From contig CAVRIA010000006.1 in the NCBI GenBank assembly GCA_963721115.1, forward strand, positions 1-64,000: 64,000 nt of DNA, written 5' to 3'. This document shows positions 16,920-28,104 of the stretch, in pieces (positions within the stretch are counted from its first letter, which is position 1; each line of letters starts with the position of its first letter). Made by a program: the position numbers and the translations under genes. Source of the DNA: CAVRIA01 sp963721115 (GTDB lineage Bacteria; Desulfobacterota; Binatia; HRBIN30; CADEER01). The notes below the pieces were generated by a model. The model had not been told where the DNA came from. It worked only from the letters and a program-made list of their open reading frames with translations, and did no database searches.

Positions 16920-18139
16920 TCTCGCATACGCCCGGGCCACCCAGGCCGACGTCGGAGACGTGGCCGAGGAGATCATGGAGCTGCAGATGGGCCCCTCCCA
17001 TCCGGCGACCCATGGCACCATCAAGTTCAACCTCAAGCTGGACGGCGAGGTCATCGTCGCCTGCGACACGGAGGTCGGCTACCTGCACCGCGGCTTCGAG
17101 AAGATGACCGAGCAGGGGACGTGGACGCAGGCCATCCCGTACACCGATCGGCTCAACTACGTCTCGCCGCTGATCAACAACGTCGGCTTACGCGCTCGCG
17201 GTCGAGCGGCTGTGCGGCGTCGAGGTGCCGCGCGCGCTGCCAGTACATCCGCGTCATCATGAGCGAGGTGCTCGCGCATCGCCGATCACCTGACCTGCCT
17301 GGGCATGGCCGCCAGCGAGCTCGGCGCGATGACGCCGGCCTTCCTGATGAACGAGTCGCGCGAGCTCCTGTGGGACATCGTCGAGGCGGTCACCGGCGCG
17401 CGCGTGACCATCTCGTACACGCGCATCGGCGGCGTCACCCGCGACATCACTCCGGACACTACCGCTCACATCGAGCGCGCGTTCGTGCACCTGCGCGGCA
17501 TCCTGGTCGATTGCGACAAGCTGCTGACGCGCAACCGCATCTTCTACGACCGCATGTCCGGCATCGGCATCCTCAGCCAGGAGGAAGCGATCAGCTACGG
17601 CCTGACCGGGCCGCTGCTGCGGTCGACCGGCGTGCCGTACGACGTCCGCAAGGCGCAGCCCTACTCCGGTCTACGAGCGCTTCGACTTCGAGGTGCCGGT
17701 CGGAACGACCGGCGACAACTACGATCGCTTCCTGGTCCGCTTCAACGAGATGCGACCAGAGCATGCGCATCGTCGAGCAGGCGATTGCGCGACCTGCCCG
17801 ACGGCCCCGTCCGCATCGACGACCCGCGCTTCGTGCTGCCGGAGAAGTCGAAGGTGTACAACAGCATCGAGGGGCTGATGCATCACTTCAAGCTGATCAT
17901 GGAGGGCGCGAAGGTTCCCGCCGGGCGAGGTCTATCAGGCGGTCGAGGGCGCCAACGGCGAGCTCGGCTTCTATCGTGGTCAGCGACGGCAGCGGCCGCC
18001 CCTACCGCGTGCGCGTGCGCCCGCCCTGCTTCCTGGGCATGTCGGCGCCCTGTCCAGGATGTTGAAGGGCCGCATGGTGGCGGACATCATCCCGACCTTC
18101 GGCATGATCAACATGATCGGCGGCGAGTGCGACCGGTAG
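16906..18139 (+). CDS. nuoD: NADH-quinone oxidoreductase subunit D, disrupted by many one-base insertions
   Basis: The 49-kDa subunit that forms the quinone pocket with NuoB. Family blocks appear one after another but in changing frames: M-G-P-S-H-P-A-T-H-G near residue 27, Y-L-H-R-G-F-E-K, then R-I-A-D-H-L-T-C-L-G, the long block ending S-Y-T-R-I-G-G-V, V-Y-E-R-F-D-F-E-V-P-V-G, R-D-L-P-D-G-P-V, G-E-L-G-F-Y, and the C-terminal D-I-I-P-T-F-G-M-I-N-M-I-G-G-E-C-D-R-stop at 18139. Extra bases lie near 17189, 17232, 17275, 17668, 17755, 17787, 17925 and 17974, with two near 18048. After removal the product is about 410 residues and fully conserved, so sequencing error is more likely than a dead gene. 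Confidence 0.88.
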
Positions 18140-18209
18140 TCACCGGTCGGTGAGCCTGCACGGCGTCGGATTGAGCGCCGGATCCACAGAGAGAGCTCGA
18201 GAGCAAGGT

Positions 18210-18690
18210 ATGGCTGTTCGCTTTTCCCCCGCTGCGCAAGCGGAGTTCGAGAAGATCGTCACGCGCTACCCCGTACGGCGCGCGGCGATCATGCCGACCC
18301 TATGGCTCGCCCAGCGCGAGTTCGGCCACCTCAGCCTGGAGGTGATGGAGTACGCGGCCGAGCTGCTCGAGCCTGACGCCGGCGTTCGTGGCCTCCGTCG
18401 CGTCCTTCTACACCATGTTCTACAAGAAGCCGATGGGGAAGAGCCACGTCCAGGTGTGCACCAACCTGTCGTGCAGTCTGGTGGGGGCGGACCGCATCCT
18501 GGCCTGTCTCAAGCAACGACTCGGCATCGACGTCGGCGAGACCACGGCGGACGGCAAGTTCTCCCTCGATCAGGTGGAATGCCTCGCCTCGTGCGGCACC
18601 GCGCCGATGATGCAGATCAACGACGACTACTGGGAAAACCTGACGCCGGAGCTGACGCTCGAGATCGTCGATCGCCTGGCGCGAGACTGA
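18210..18690 (+). CDS. nuoE: NADH-quinone oxidoreductase subunit E, one insertion
   Basis: A thioredoxin-like 2Fe-2S subunit of about 160 residues. The four cluster ligands are present as C-T-N-L-S-C and C-L-A-S-C (C-x4-C and C-x3-C). The N-terminal domain begins at ATG 18210 after an AGCAAGG ribosome site. The frame shifts near 18372, where one extra C separates A-E-L-L-E from the expected L-T-P-A-F-V-A-S-V-A-S-F-Y-T-M-F-Y. NuoE normally works with NuoF in the NADH-oxidising module. Here nuoF and nuoG are missing and nuoH follows after only 27 bp, so NuoE must find its partners encoded elsewhere. Confidence 0.9.
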
Positions 18691-18717
18691 CCCTACGGAC
18701 GACTGAAGTCCCCCGCG

Positions 18718-19821
18718 GTGGAATCGATGTGGATCGAACTCGGTATCTCGTTCATCAAGGCGCTCGTCGTCATACTGATGATCCTGCAGCTCGCCGGCAC
18801 CCTGGGCTGGATCGAGCGCAAGGGCAGTGCCCTGATCCAGGACCGCATCGGCGCCAACCGCGCCGCCATCTTCGGCTTCGCGGGCGCCGGGCTGGTCAAC
18901 ACGCTGATGGCCGACCCGCTGAAGTTCCTCACCAAGGAGGACGTCATCCCGCGCGGCGCCGACCGCTTCCTGCACACCCTGGCACCGTGCGTCAACCTGT
19001 TTCCCGCCCTGGTCGCCTTCGCCGTGATTCCGTTCGGCGACGTGCTGCAGGTCGGCGACCGCGTCATCAACCTGCAGGTCGCGCCGCTCGACGTCGGCAT
19101 CCTGTACGTGCTGGCGATGGTGTCGCTCGGCGTCTACGGCGTCGTCCTCGGCGGCTGGGCCTCGAACAACCGGTGGTCGCTGCTCGGCGGCATCCGCGGC
19201 TCGGCGCAGATGATCTCGTACGAGCTGGCGATGGGCCTGGCGATCGTCTCGATGGTGCTCACCTACGGAACCCTCGACCTGCAGGCCATGGCGCGCTCGC
19301 AGGGCGCGCTCGCCATGGGGTGGTTGCCGGCCTGGGGCATCTTCTACCAGCCGGTGGCCTTTCTGATCTTCCTCTGCGCCGGCATCGCCGAGAGCAAGCG
19401 CATCCCTTTCGATCTGCCGGAGAGCGAGTCGGAGCTGATCAGCGGCTACTTCACGGAGTACTCGGGCGTGAAGCACCTGATGTTCTTCATGACCGACTTC
19501 GTCGAGGTGATCATCGTCTCCGGCCTGGTGGCGACGCTCTTCTTCGGCGGCTGGCAGGTGCCGTACCTGACCCGCGCCGGCTTCGCGTTTCCCTGGGGCT
19601 CGACGGTAGCGCTGCCGGGGTTGGTCGTCACACTGCTGCAGGTCGTCTCGTTCTCGTTCAAGGTGGTGTTCTTCTGCTGGCTGCAGATCATGATCCGCTG
19701 GACCGTGCCGCGCTTCCGCTACGACCAGCTGATGAAGCTGGGGTGGCTCGGTCTGCTGCCGATCGGGCTGCTCAACGTCGCGGTGACCGCGGTTTTCGTC
19801 CTCGCCTTCGGAAAGCCCTGA
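18718..19821 (+). CDS. nuoH: NADH-quinone oxidoreductase subunit H
   Basis: A 367-residue, eight-helix NuoH, the membrane subunit next to the quinone chamber. Family markers include G-W-I-E-R-K-G-S-A-L-I-Q-D-R-I-G-A-N-R near residue 36, the R-G-S-A-Q-M-I-S-Y-E motif near 160, and A-E-S-K-R-I-P-F-D-L-P-E-S-E-S-E-L near 222, which holds the conserved charged residues of the E-channel. The frame opens at GTG 18718, with ATG 18727 as an alternative; no strong ribosome site is visible. The stop is followed after one base by the nuoJ ATG (TGAG-ATG), so no room exists for nuoI between them. Confidence 0.95.
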   Translation: MESMWIELGISFIKALVVILMILQLAGTLGWIERKGSALIQDRIGANRAAIFGFAGAGLVNTLMADPLKFLTKEDVIPRGADRFLHTLAPCVNLFPALVAFAVIPFGDVLQVGDRVINLQVAPLDVGILYVLAMVSLGVYGVVLGGWASNNRWSLLGGIRGSAQMISYELAMGLAIVSMVLTYGTLDLQAMARSQGALAMGWLPAWGIFYQPVAFLIFLCAGIAESKRIPFDLPESESELISGYFTEYSGVKHLMFFMTDFVEVIIVSGLVATLFFGGWQVPYLTRAGFAFPWGSTVALPGLVVTLLQVVSFSFKVVFFCWLQIMIRWTVPRFRYDQLMKLGWLGLLPIGLLNVAVTAVFVLAFGKP

Positions 19822-19822
19822 G

Positions 19823-20329
19823 ATGAGCTACGCCGCCTTCTTCGTCCTGGCGATCCCCCTGGTGCTCTCGGCACTCGGGGTGGTGCTCAGCCGCCACCCG
19901 GTGCGCAGCGCTCTCAGCCTCGTCATGACGCTGTTCCTGCTCGCCGTCGTGTTCGTGTTGCTCGACGCTCATCTGGTGGCGGCGCTGCAGATCGTCGTCT
20001 ACGCGGGCGCGATCATGGTGCTGTTCCTGTTCGTCATCATGCTGCTCAACCTCCAGGAGGAGTCGAGCCCGCTGCACTGGCGGGCTCGACAGGTCACCGC
20101 GGTCGGCGCCAGCGCGCTCCTGGCCCTGTTCATCATCCGCTTCCTGTCGGGAGTCGCATCGCCGGCGGGGGCCGGAATGCAGGCGACGCCGCCGGAGTCG
20201 TTCGGCACCACCGCGGCGCTGAGCGAGCGCCTGTTCACCCACTGGGTGCTGCCGTTCGAGATCACCTCGATCCTGCTCCTGGTCGCGGTCGTCGGCGCCG
20301 TCGTGCTGGCGAAGAGAAAGCTCAACTAG
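19823..20329 (+). CDS. nuoJ: NADH-quinone oxidoreductase subunit J
   Basis: A 168-residue NuoJ with five hydrophobic helices. The recognisable core is V-L-S-R-H-P-V-R-S-A-L-S-L-V near residue 22 and Q-I-V-V-Y-A-G-A-I-M-V-L-F-L-F-V-I-M-L-L near 58-77, the helix that carries the pi-bulge in solved complexes. It forms part of the membrane arm between NuoH and NuoK. It follows nuoH directly and is 13 bp ahead of nuoK, where a GAGAGAAG sequence serves as ribosome site. Confidence 0.94.
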   Translation: MSYAAFFVLAIPLVLSALGVVLSRHPVRSALSLVMTLFLLAVVFVLLDAHLVAALQIVVYAGAIMVLFLFVIMLLNLQEESSPLHWRARQVTAVGASALLALFIIRFLSGVASPAGAGMQATPPESFGTTAALSERLFTHWVLPFEITSILLLVAVVGAVVLAKRKLN

Positions 20330-20342
20330 AGAGAAGCGGCGC

Positions 20343-20645
20343 ATGGTTCCGACGAACTTCCTGGTGGCTCTGGCGGCGGTGATCTTCGGCATCGGCGCCG
20401 TCGGCGTCCTGGTGCGCCGCAACATCATCGTGATCTTCATGTGCATCGAGCTGATGCTGAACGCCGCCAACCTCGCCTTCGTGTCCTTCGCCCGGCAGCA
20501 GCAGTCGATGGACGGCCAGGTGATCGTGTTCTTCGTCATGACCGTCGCCGCCGCCGAGGTCGCCATCGGGCTGGCGATCATCATCGCTCTGTTTCGCCAC
20601 CGGCAGACCGTGAACGCCGACGAGATCAAGCTGCTCCGCTGGTAA
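20343..20645 (+). CDS. nuoK: NADH-quinone oxidoreductase subunit K
   Basis: A 100-residue NuoK of standard size with three membrane helices. The conserved membrane glutamates lie in C-I-E-L-M-L-N-A-A-N-L and in V-A-A-A-E-V-A-I-G-L, the pair that lines the proton path. It is homologous to MrpC of antiporters. It is packed three bases before nuoL. Confidence 0.95.
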   Translation: MVPTNFLVALAAVIFGIGAVGVLVRRNIIVIFMCIELMLNAANLAFVSFARQQQSMDGQVIVFFVMTVAAAEVAIGLAIIIALFRHRQTVNADEIKLLRW

Positions 20646-20648
20646 GCC

Positions 20649-22576
<1,928 letters not shown>

Positions 22577-22606
22577 CGGAGCGAGACGCGAACCGGTGAA
22601 ACTCTG

Positions 22607-24175
22607 ATGATCCTCTCGACCATCCTCTTCTCGCCGCTGGTCGGCGCCCTGATGCTGCTGCTGATATCGCGCCAGCAGACGGTCGGCATCCGCCGCGCCG
22701 CCTTCATCTTCTCTCTGATCCCGTTTCTCCTCTCGCTGCTCCTCTTCGCGGCCTTCAATCCCGCCGAAGGTGGTTTCCAGTTCGTCCAGGAGGCGGCGTG
22801 GATCCCCGGCTTCCACATCTACTACCGGCTCGGCGTCGACGGCGTGAGCCTGTTCCTCGTCCTGCTCACGACCTTTCTCACGCCGCTCGTCATTCTCTAC
22901 GGCTGGGGCGACATCGAGCACCGGGTGAAGCCGTACATGATCTGCCTGCTGCTGCTCGAGACCGGCGTGATCGGCGCCTTCCTCGCCCTCGACCTCTTCC
23001 TCTTCTACCTGTTCTGGGAGGTCATGCTGGTGCCGATGTACTTCATCATCGGCGTCTGGGGCGGGCCGCGCCGCATCTACGCGGCGATCAAGTTCGTGCT
23101 CTTCACGATGAGCGGCAGCCTGCTGATGCTGGTCGCCATCCTCTTCCTCGCCTGGCAGTACCAGGCGTTGAACGGCCAGCTGAGCTTCGACCTGCGACAG
23201 CTCTACGACCTGACCCTTCCGATCGCGACCCAGCGCTGGCTGTTCGCCGCCTTCGCGCTGGCGTTCGCCATCAAGGTGCCGATGTTCCCGCTGCACACCT
23301 GGCTGCCGGACGCCCACGTCGAGGCGCCGACCGGCGGCTCGGTGATCCTCGCCGGCGTGCTGCTGAAGCTCGGCACCTACGGCTTCCTGCGCTACGCGGT
23401 CGGGCTCTTTCCGGCGGTGGCGGCCGAGGCTTTCCCCTACATCGTCGGCGCGGCCGTGATCGGCATCGTCTACGGCGCGCTGGTCGCGATGGTGCAGCCG
23501 GACCTCAAGAAGCTGGTGGCGTACTCGTCGGTCAGCCACCTCGGCTTCGTCATGCTCGGCCTGTTCGCGCTCAACCCGGAGGGCGTCTCCGGCAGCATCT
23601 ATCAGATGTTGAGCCACGGCCTGTCGACCGGGGCGCTCTTCCTCGTCGTCGGCGTGATCTACCACCGCCGCCACACGCGCCTGATCTCCGAGTTCGGCGG
23701 CCTGTGGAAGCAGCTGCCGATCTACTCCGTCGTCTTCCTGATCGTCATGCTCTCCTCGATCGGCCTGCCCGGCCTGAACGGCTTCGTCGGCGAGTTCCTC
23801 ATCCTGCTCGGCGCCTTCAAGGCCAGCGTGCCGGCGGCGGCGGTGGCCGTGTTGGGCATCATCCTCGGCGCCGTGTACATGCTGTGGATGTTCCAGCGGG
23901 TGATGTTCGGCCCGCTCGACAACCCCGAGAACCAGAAGCTCACCGATCTGAGCGCGAGAGAGATCGTCGTCCTGGTGCCGCTACTGGTCATGATCGTGGT
24001 GATGGGCGTCTACCCGCAGCCGTTCCTGAGCCGCATGCAGCCGTCGGTCGACGCCTTCGTCAGCCGCGTTCAGCGCCGCATCGCGGAGGACGAGCACGCG
24101 CCGCGTTATGCGCGTGCTGATCAGACGGGCGCGGTCGAATCCCAGGCGGCGCGCGCCGCGGAGGTCGCCCGGTGA
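22607..24175 (+). CDS. nuoM: NADH-quinone oxidoreductase subunit M
   Basis: A 522-residue, intact antiporter-like subunit with about 14 helices. The conserved membrane Glu is in F-Y-L-F-W-E-V-M-L-V-P-M-Y near residue 135. The Lys of helix 7 lies in A-F-A-I-K-V-P-M-F-P-L-H-T-W-L-P-D-A-H near 225, and the second Lys in the Q-P-D-L-K-K-L-V-A-Y-S-S-V block. The start ATG 22607 is 31 bp after nuoL. Its last four bases overlap the GTG of nuoN. A charged cytoplasmic tail of about 35 residues follows the last helix. Confidence 0.95.
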   Translation: MILSTILFSPLVGALMLLLISRQQTVGIRRAAFIFSLIPFLLSLLLFAAFNPAEGGFQFVQEAAWIPGFHIYYRLGVDGVSLFLVLLTTFLTPLVILYGWGDIEHRVKPYMICLLLLETGVIGAFLALDLFLFYLFWEVMLVPMYFIIGVWGGPRRIYAAIKFVLFTMSGSLLMLVAILFLAWQYQALNGQLSFDLRQLYDLTLPIATQRWLFAAFALAFAIKVPMFPLHTWLPDAHVEAPTGGSVILAGVLLKLGTYGFLRYAVGLFPAVAAEAFPYIVGAAVIGIVYGALVAMVQPDLKKLVAYSSVSHLGFVMLGLFALNPEGVSGSIYQMLSHGLSTGALFLVVGVIYHRRHTRLISEFGGLWKQLPIYSVVFLIVMLSSIGLPGLNGFVGEFLILLGAFKASVPAAAVAVLGIILGAVYMLWMFQRVMFGPLDNPENQKLTDLSAREIVVLVPLLVMIVVMGVYPQPFLSRMQPSVDAFVSRVQRRIAEDEHAPRYARADQTGAVESQAARAAEVAR

Positions 24176-25626
24176 GCCTCGTCTTTCCCGAGATTCCCTG
24201 GCTGGCGCTGCTGCCGGTGCTGATCGTCACCGTCACCGCCTTCCTGGTCATGGCGGCCGACCTGGTCACCACCGGCCCCGACCGCGAGGGCCTGGGGTGG
24301 ATCGGCATCGTCGGGTTGACGGTGACCGCCATCGTCTCCGCCCTTCTGTGGACGACGACGGAGACCGGCTTCGGCGGCGGCTTCGTCCTCGACAAGTTCG
24401 CCCTCTTCTTCAACTTCGTCTTCTGCATCGCCGGCGGCCTCACTCTTCTGATGTCGATGGACTACGTCGGCACCATCGACCTGCGCGGCGGCGAGTACTA
24501 CGCGCTGGTCCTCTTCTCCATCTGCGGCATGTTCATCATGGCCGCGGGAACCGATCTGATCGTGATCTTTCTCGGTCTGGAGGTGATGTCGATCGCCGCC
24601 TACGCTTTGGCGGGCATCTGGCGCGGCGACCTGCGCTCGAGCGAGGCGGCGGTGAAGTACTTCCTGCTCGGCGCCTTCGCCTCCGGCTTCCTGCTCTTCG
24701 GCATCGCGCTGATCTACGGCGCCTTCGGCACCACCGCGCTGGGGCCGATCACCGCGCAGCTCGCGACCGCGAGCGGACCGACGCGCAGCTTGGCGCTCGC
24801 CGGCAGCGGCCTGCTGCTGGTCGGCTTCGGCTTCAAGATCGCGGCGGTGCCGTTCCACGCCTGGGCGCCCGACGTGTACGAAGGCTCGCCCACGTCCGTG
24901 ACCGCGCTCATGGCCGTCGGCATCAAGGCGGCCGCCTTCGCCGCCCTGGCGCGCGTCTTCCTCGGTCACTTCGAGGCGCTCGCCGTCGACTGGCGCAGCG
25001 TGCTCTGGATCGTCGCCGCCCTGACCATGACGCTCGGCAACCTCGGCGCGCTCCTGCAGCGCAACATCAAGCGCATGCTCGCCTACTCGAGCATCGCGCA
25101 CGCCGGCTACGCCCTGGTCGGGATGGTCGCCGCGAGCGAGGCGGGCGGCGCCGCCATCCTGTACTACCTGCTGGCGTACTCGATGATGAACCTCGGCGCC
25201 TTCGCCGTGGTCATCGCCCTCGGCCGCCGCGGCGAGCCCAACGAGAGCCTCGACGACTATGCCGGCGTCGGCTTTCGCCACCCGTTGCTCGGCTTTGCCA
25301 TGATCGTCTTCATGCTCTCGCTGGCGGGCATCCCGTCACTGGCCGGCTTCACCGGCAAGTTCTACCTGTTCAGCGCCGCCGTGAAGGCGGGCTACGTCGG
25401 CCTCGCGGTCATCGGCGTCCTCAACAGCGTCATGTCGATGTACTACTACGCGGGCGTCCTGGTGAAGATGTTCATGACCGAGGGCGCCGCCGACGTCCCC
25501 GGCCTGGAGCACCGCCCCTACCTCTTCGCCACCATCCTCATCACTACCACCGGCACCATCGTCCTCGGCATCTTCCCCTCCTGGGCCTTCGAGCTCGCCC
25601 TCAGCGCCTTCCACTCGCTGGTTTGA
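24172..25626 (+). CDS. nuoN: NADH-quinone oxidoreductase subunit N
   Basis: A 484-residue, intact NuoN, the antiporter-like subunit closest to the quinone module. It shows the helix motif F-L-G-L-E-V-M-S-I-A-A-Y near residue 137 with the conserved Glu, the G-F-G-F-K-I-A-A-V-P-F-H-A-W-A-P-D-V-Y-E-G segment, and the Q-R-N-I-K-R-M-L-A-Y-S-S-I-A-H-A-G-Y block. GTG 24172 overlaps the nuoM stop. It closes the operon; the next sequence is a truncated unrelated gene tail only a few bases on. Confidence 0.95.
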   Translation: MSLVFPEIPWLALLPVLIVTVTAFLVMAADLVTTGPDREGLGWIGIVGLTVTAIVSALLWTTTETGFGGGFVLDKFALFFNFVFCIAGGLTLLMSMDYVGTIDLRGGEYYALVLFSICGMFIMAAGTDLIVIFLGLEVMSIAAYALAGIWRGDLRSSEAAVKYFLLGAFASGFLLFGIALIYGAFGTTALGPITAQLATASGPTRSLALAGSGLLLVGFGFKIAAVPFHAWAPDVYEGSPTSVTALMAVGIKAAAFAALARVFLGHFEALAVDWRSVLWIVAALTMTLGNLGALLQRNIKRMLAYSSIAHAGYALVGMVAASEAGGAAILYYLLAYSMMNLGAFAVVIALGRRGEPNESLDDYAGVGFRHPLLGFAMIVFMLSLAGIPSLAGFTGKFYLFSAAVKAGYVGLAVIGVLNSVMSMYYYAGVLVKMFMTEGAADVPGLEHRPYLFATILITTTGTIVLGIFPSWAFELALSAFHSLV

Positions 25627-25632
25627 AACTAG

Positions 25633-25989
25633 CTTTCTAGGAACGTCCCTCGGAGGCCCCTCGGCAACGAGGAGATCGGCGGCCATGCCTGCAAGCTGGT
25701 GGAGGCCACGCCGAAAGTGCCCGAGGAGGAACTGTACGGGAAGAGCGTGTTTGCCATCGATCCGCAGGAGCGCGTCCTGATGCGCACGCAGTTCTTCGAC
25801 GCACATGGCAAGCTCCTCAAAGTCTGGACCGTCGATCAGCTCGAGAAGATCGACGGCGTGCTCACGCCGCGCAAGCAAACCATGAAGAACGTACAAGAAG
25901 GCACGGAGTCGACGCTCGAGATCAACGAGATCGAATACAACGCCGACATACCGGACGATCTTTTTCAGCGGTCGCAGCTGGGGCGCTGA
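25633..25989 (+). pseudogene. C-terminal remnant of an outer-membrane lipoprotein-sorting (LolA-like) protein
   Basis: An open stretch without a proper start begins at a stop codon seven bases after nuoN. It reads as the C-terminal half of a LolA-like periplasmic protein: G-N-E-E-I-G-G-H-A-C-K-L-V-E-A-T-P-K, Y-G-K-S-V-F-A-I-D, a run of beta strands, T-P-R-K-Q-T-M-K-N-V and the terminal I-E-Y-N-A-D-I-P-D-D-L-F. Full-length relatives are about 250 residues with a signal peptide; here about 118 codons remain. The frame is undamaged, so the truncation is probably recent and came from a deletion that also trimmed the end of the nuo locus. Confidence 0.75.
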
Positions 25990-26119
25990 AGCGCTCGAAA
26001 ACACCCTGCGCGAGGCACGTGAGGGTCATTCCTCACCTCCGGCACCTCGGCGTACGTCCGTGTCGTTTCACGGCCAAAGGTGACGTCGATGAGTGAGTCT
26101 GAATCGACCAACTAAGCAT

Positions 26120-27334
26120 TTATTTGAGCTCCAGAAGCAGTAGCGTGGACGACTTCGGAAGGAAGGATGGCGGGAGCAGCTTCAAGCTACGCACAGTGAT
26201 GGCGCGATCTACCCACGCATCGCCGAGTCGCTGGCGCGCCGCGTCGATTCCCCCTTGGTCCCCGATCACGAGAAGAGCCGCCGCAAGTTCTTGCTCCAGC
26301 TGAGATGGCCCCGTCAGACTCGATGGAGTCGCGATCCGTTCCAACAGCGAGGCAACTGAAGTCGCAGCTGCCGCCGTCGGAAAGTTGCGCAGCGCGCGCG
26401 CCGCAGCGCTGGCCTCGTCCAACTCCAAGTACCCCCCTACCGCACCAGTCCCGGGGGTCGGAGTCGCAGCCGACAAGAATGCGCTGATCCGCGAGGTCAA
26501 TGCCAATTCGGCTTGGGTGCCCCCCGCCAGACCCAAGGCGTTCGACGCGTACGTCGGCCACGTCTCGAAGGGTGGACTTGCGCTCTGCATCTGCTCCGTC
26601 AGGTACGAAAGGTACTGATCCGCGTTCACTCCTAGGTGTGCCAGTGCTGCCGCCGCGTCTAGTTTTCCCACGTCATCCGATTCGACAGAATCGAAGTAGT
26701 CCTCGATGATCGGAGCCGCTTCTCCCGCTCCCGCCAGGCTGAGCGCAACACCGTAGTCGATGTTCCGCCGTTCTGCTTTGTAAGCTTCCAGGAGCGCCTC
26801 CGTGGCCTCTGTCTGTTGCCACGTCCCCAGGGCGCGAATGAGCTCCCGCTCCCGGCTGTTCTTCCGTGTTCGAAACACTCGCACGACGCCATCCAGGAAT
26901 TCGGCCTCGTGGTTCACGCCGAAGATGAACGCAGCGGTTGCGTTGTCTTCCGCCAGCATTTCGCTCAACTGCGTGCGTCCCTCGGTGCGATCGTAGCGAT
27001 AGAGAATCGCCGCAGCGAACAGTTTGTCTTCCTCTGGAATCAACGCAGGGAGAAGCTCAGAGAGCTTGTCAAGGCATGCACTTCCAATCGGTTCCGGTGC
27101 CGTCCTTACGTACCAGCGCAGGAGAGAGATCTCATCAAGGGCGCAATAGTCCAAGTTGGGAACCAGGATTCCTCCCTGCGCTGCCCGACGCGTAATTTCG
27201 ACGACCTGTTCAGCGGAGAGTGTATCGAGGTACTGGTCGTAGGAGAGGACGGGTACCGTAGGCGTCTGTGCCTGTGAAATACGGACAACTAGCGCCAGAA
27301 TCGCCGCACCCAGTACCGTACCGCGTTTCAACAT
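26120..27334 (-). CDS. Secreted HEAT-repeat-like protein of unknown function
   Basis: A 404-residue protein that starts with a classical signal peptide (M-L-K-R-G-T-V-L-G-A-A-I-L-A-L-V-V, cleavage probably after S-Q-A). The mature part is a series of helical pairs rich in Ala and Leu, such as E-L-I-R-A-L-G-T-W-Q-Q-T-E-A-T-E-A-L-L and A-A-A-L-A-H-L-G-V-N-A-D-Q-Y-L, with the spacing of HEAT-like repeats. I see no catalytic motif. It has lower GC in third positions than its neighbours and sits alone between gene fragments, which suggests acquisition. A GGGGAC precedes the ATG at 27334. Confidence 0.7.
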   Translation of the reverse strand: MLKRGTVLGAAILALVVRISQAQTPTVPVLSYDQYLDTLSAEQVVEITRRAAQGGILVPNLDYCALDEISLLRWYVRTAPEPIGSACLDKLSELLPALIPEEDKLFAAAILYRYDRTEGRTQLSEMLAEDNATAAFIFGVNHEAEFLDGVVRVFRTRKNSRERELIRALGTWQQTEATEALLEAYKAERRNIDYGVALSLAGAGEAAPIIEDYFDSVESDDVGKLDAAAALAHLGVNADQYLSYLTEQMQSASPPFETWPTYASNALGLAGGTQAELALTSRISAFLSAATPTPGTGAVGGYLELDEASAAARALRNFPTAAAATSVASLLERIATPSSLTGPSQLEQELAAALLVIGDQGGIDAARQRLGDAWVDRAITVRSLKLLPPSFLPKSSTLLLLELK

Positions 27335-27661
27335 CTTTGTCCCCTATGGCCAAGGAGTCCCGTAAGAAATGGAACAGGCGAATGGAGAAGCCCCCTGCCG
27401 GTGCGAATGGGTCCGTTGGTAGAACTTGCGTCTGAAATCGTACCTGTACACCGCTGCGGAAGGCCAGATGCACGTATCCGGATGTGAGATTTGTGATACG
27501 GCATCGTTCATCATCAACGTCTCACCTGGCGGATAGCCCGGATAAGCTGGAGAATTGGACGTAACGGGAAAGTATCGGACGTTGTGTACACGGTTTCCGA
27601 GAGACCGAGCTCTTCCCTCACATTCCCTCACGAGCATTTCACCTCACACGAAAGCGGGTAG
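27335..27661. other. Intergenic stretch, no convincing gene
   Basis: It holds the upstream region of the secreted HEAT-like gene. A 97-codon minus-strand frame (27344-27637) is open but resembles nothing known and has no clear ribosome site. The composition is noticeably less GC-rich than elsewhere. Confidence 0.4.
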
Positions 27662-27886
27662 TACGGGGCGCGAGCGGCTGTCAAGCTGAAAGAGCCGCCC
27701 GAGAGCCTAGCGGTGGGCAGCCTCGGGTATGTGGAGCAGATCCGACGAGAGCTCGGGAACCGGGGGCGTTACCGCGTCATCGGGCAGCTGGCGGGCAGCC
27801 ACGTTTTGCGTGAGACAGCCGAGGGCTACAGGTACGATTCGAGGTACAAAATGGCAAGTCTAAGCAGGGAATCTGGCCCGCCATGA
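27662..27886 (+). pseudogene. Short coding-like remnant, possibly the tail of a REP-associated transposase-type protein
   Basis: A 74-codon open stretch without a start codon reads S-L-G-Y-V-E-Q-I-R-R-E-L-G-N-R-G-R-Y, then H-V-L-R-E-T-A-E-G-Y, and ends S-L-S-R-E-S-G-P-P. The order of a helix with V-E-x-I-R-R-E-L, then L-R-E-x-x-E-x-Y and a short R-E-S/N-G tail recalls the C-termini of IS200-like REP-associated transposases. This is a weak resemblance only. The palindromic repeats nearby are of the type such enzymes move. Confidence 0.3.
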
Positions 27887-28104
27887 TGTCTGTTTTCCTG
27901 TGCTCTCGGGGGCTTGCGAAGGTGCCACCCCTCCGAAGGGGATCAGGGGACGTTCCTAGAATGCTAGATTGCAAGTGCTCGCCCCGCCGGTGATGGCGGC
28001 TACATGTGACAACGCTGCTCCATCGCCCGATTCGCCGCTTCGACGAGAGTGTCTAGCGACGAGCGCGACCGAGAAAATCGACAGCCGGAAGAGAGGGGGG
28101 TGAG
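27887..28104. other. Intergenic sequence with one copy of a GAGAAAATCGACAG repeat
   Basis: No gene. At 28071-28084 lies the 14-mer GAGAAAATCGACAG, which is found again at 44857, 45163 and (inverted) 45017 inside another decayed region. It marks this as part of the same kind of repeat-rich, rearranged DNA. Confidence 0.55.

Noticed and set aside
16906..18139. Programmed ribosomal frameshifting in nuoD
   Set aside because: There are eight or more frame changes without slippery heptamers, and other genes are affected in the same way. Sequence error explains it better.
27344..27637. A 97-codon minus-strand frame upstream of the HEAT-like gene
   Set aside because: No ribosome site, no recognisable motif and odd composition; kept only as an intergenic note.
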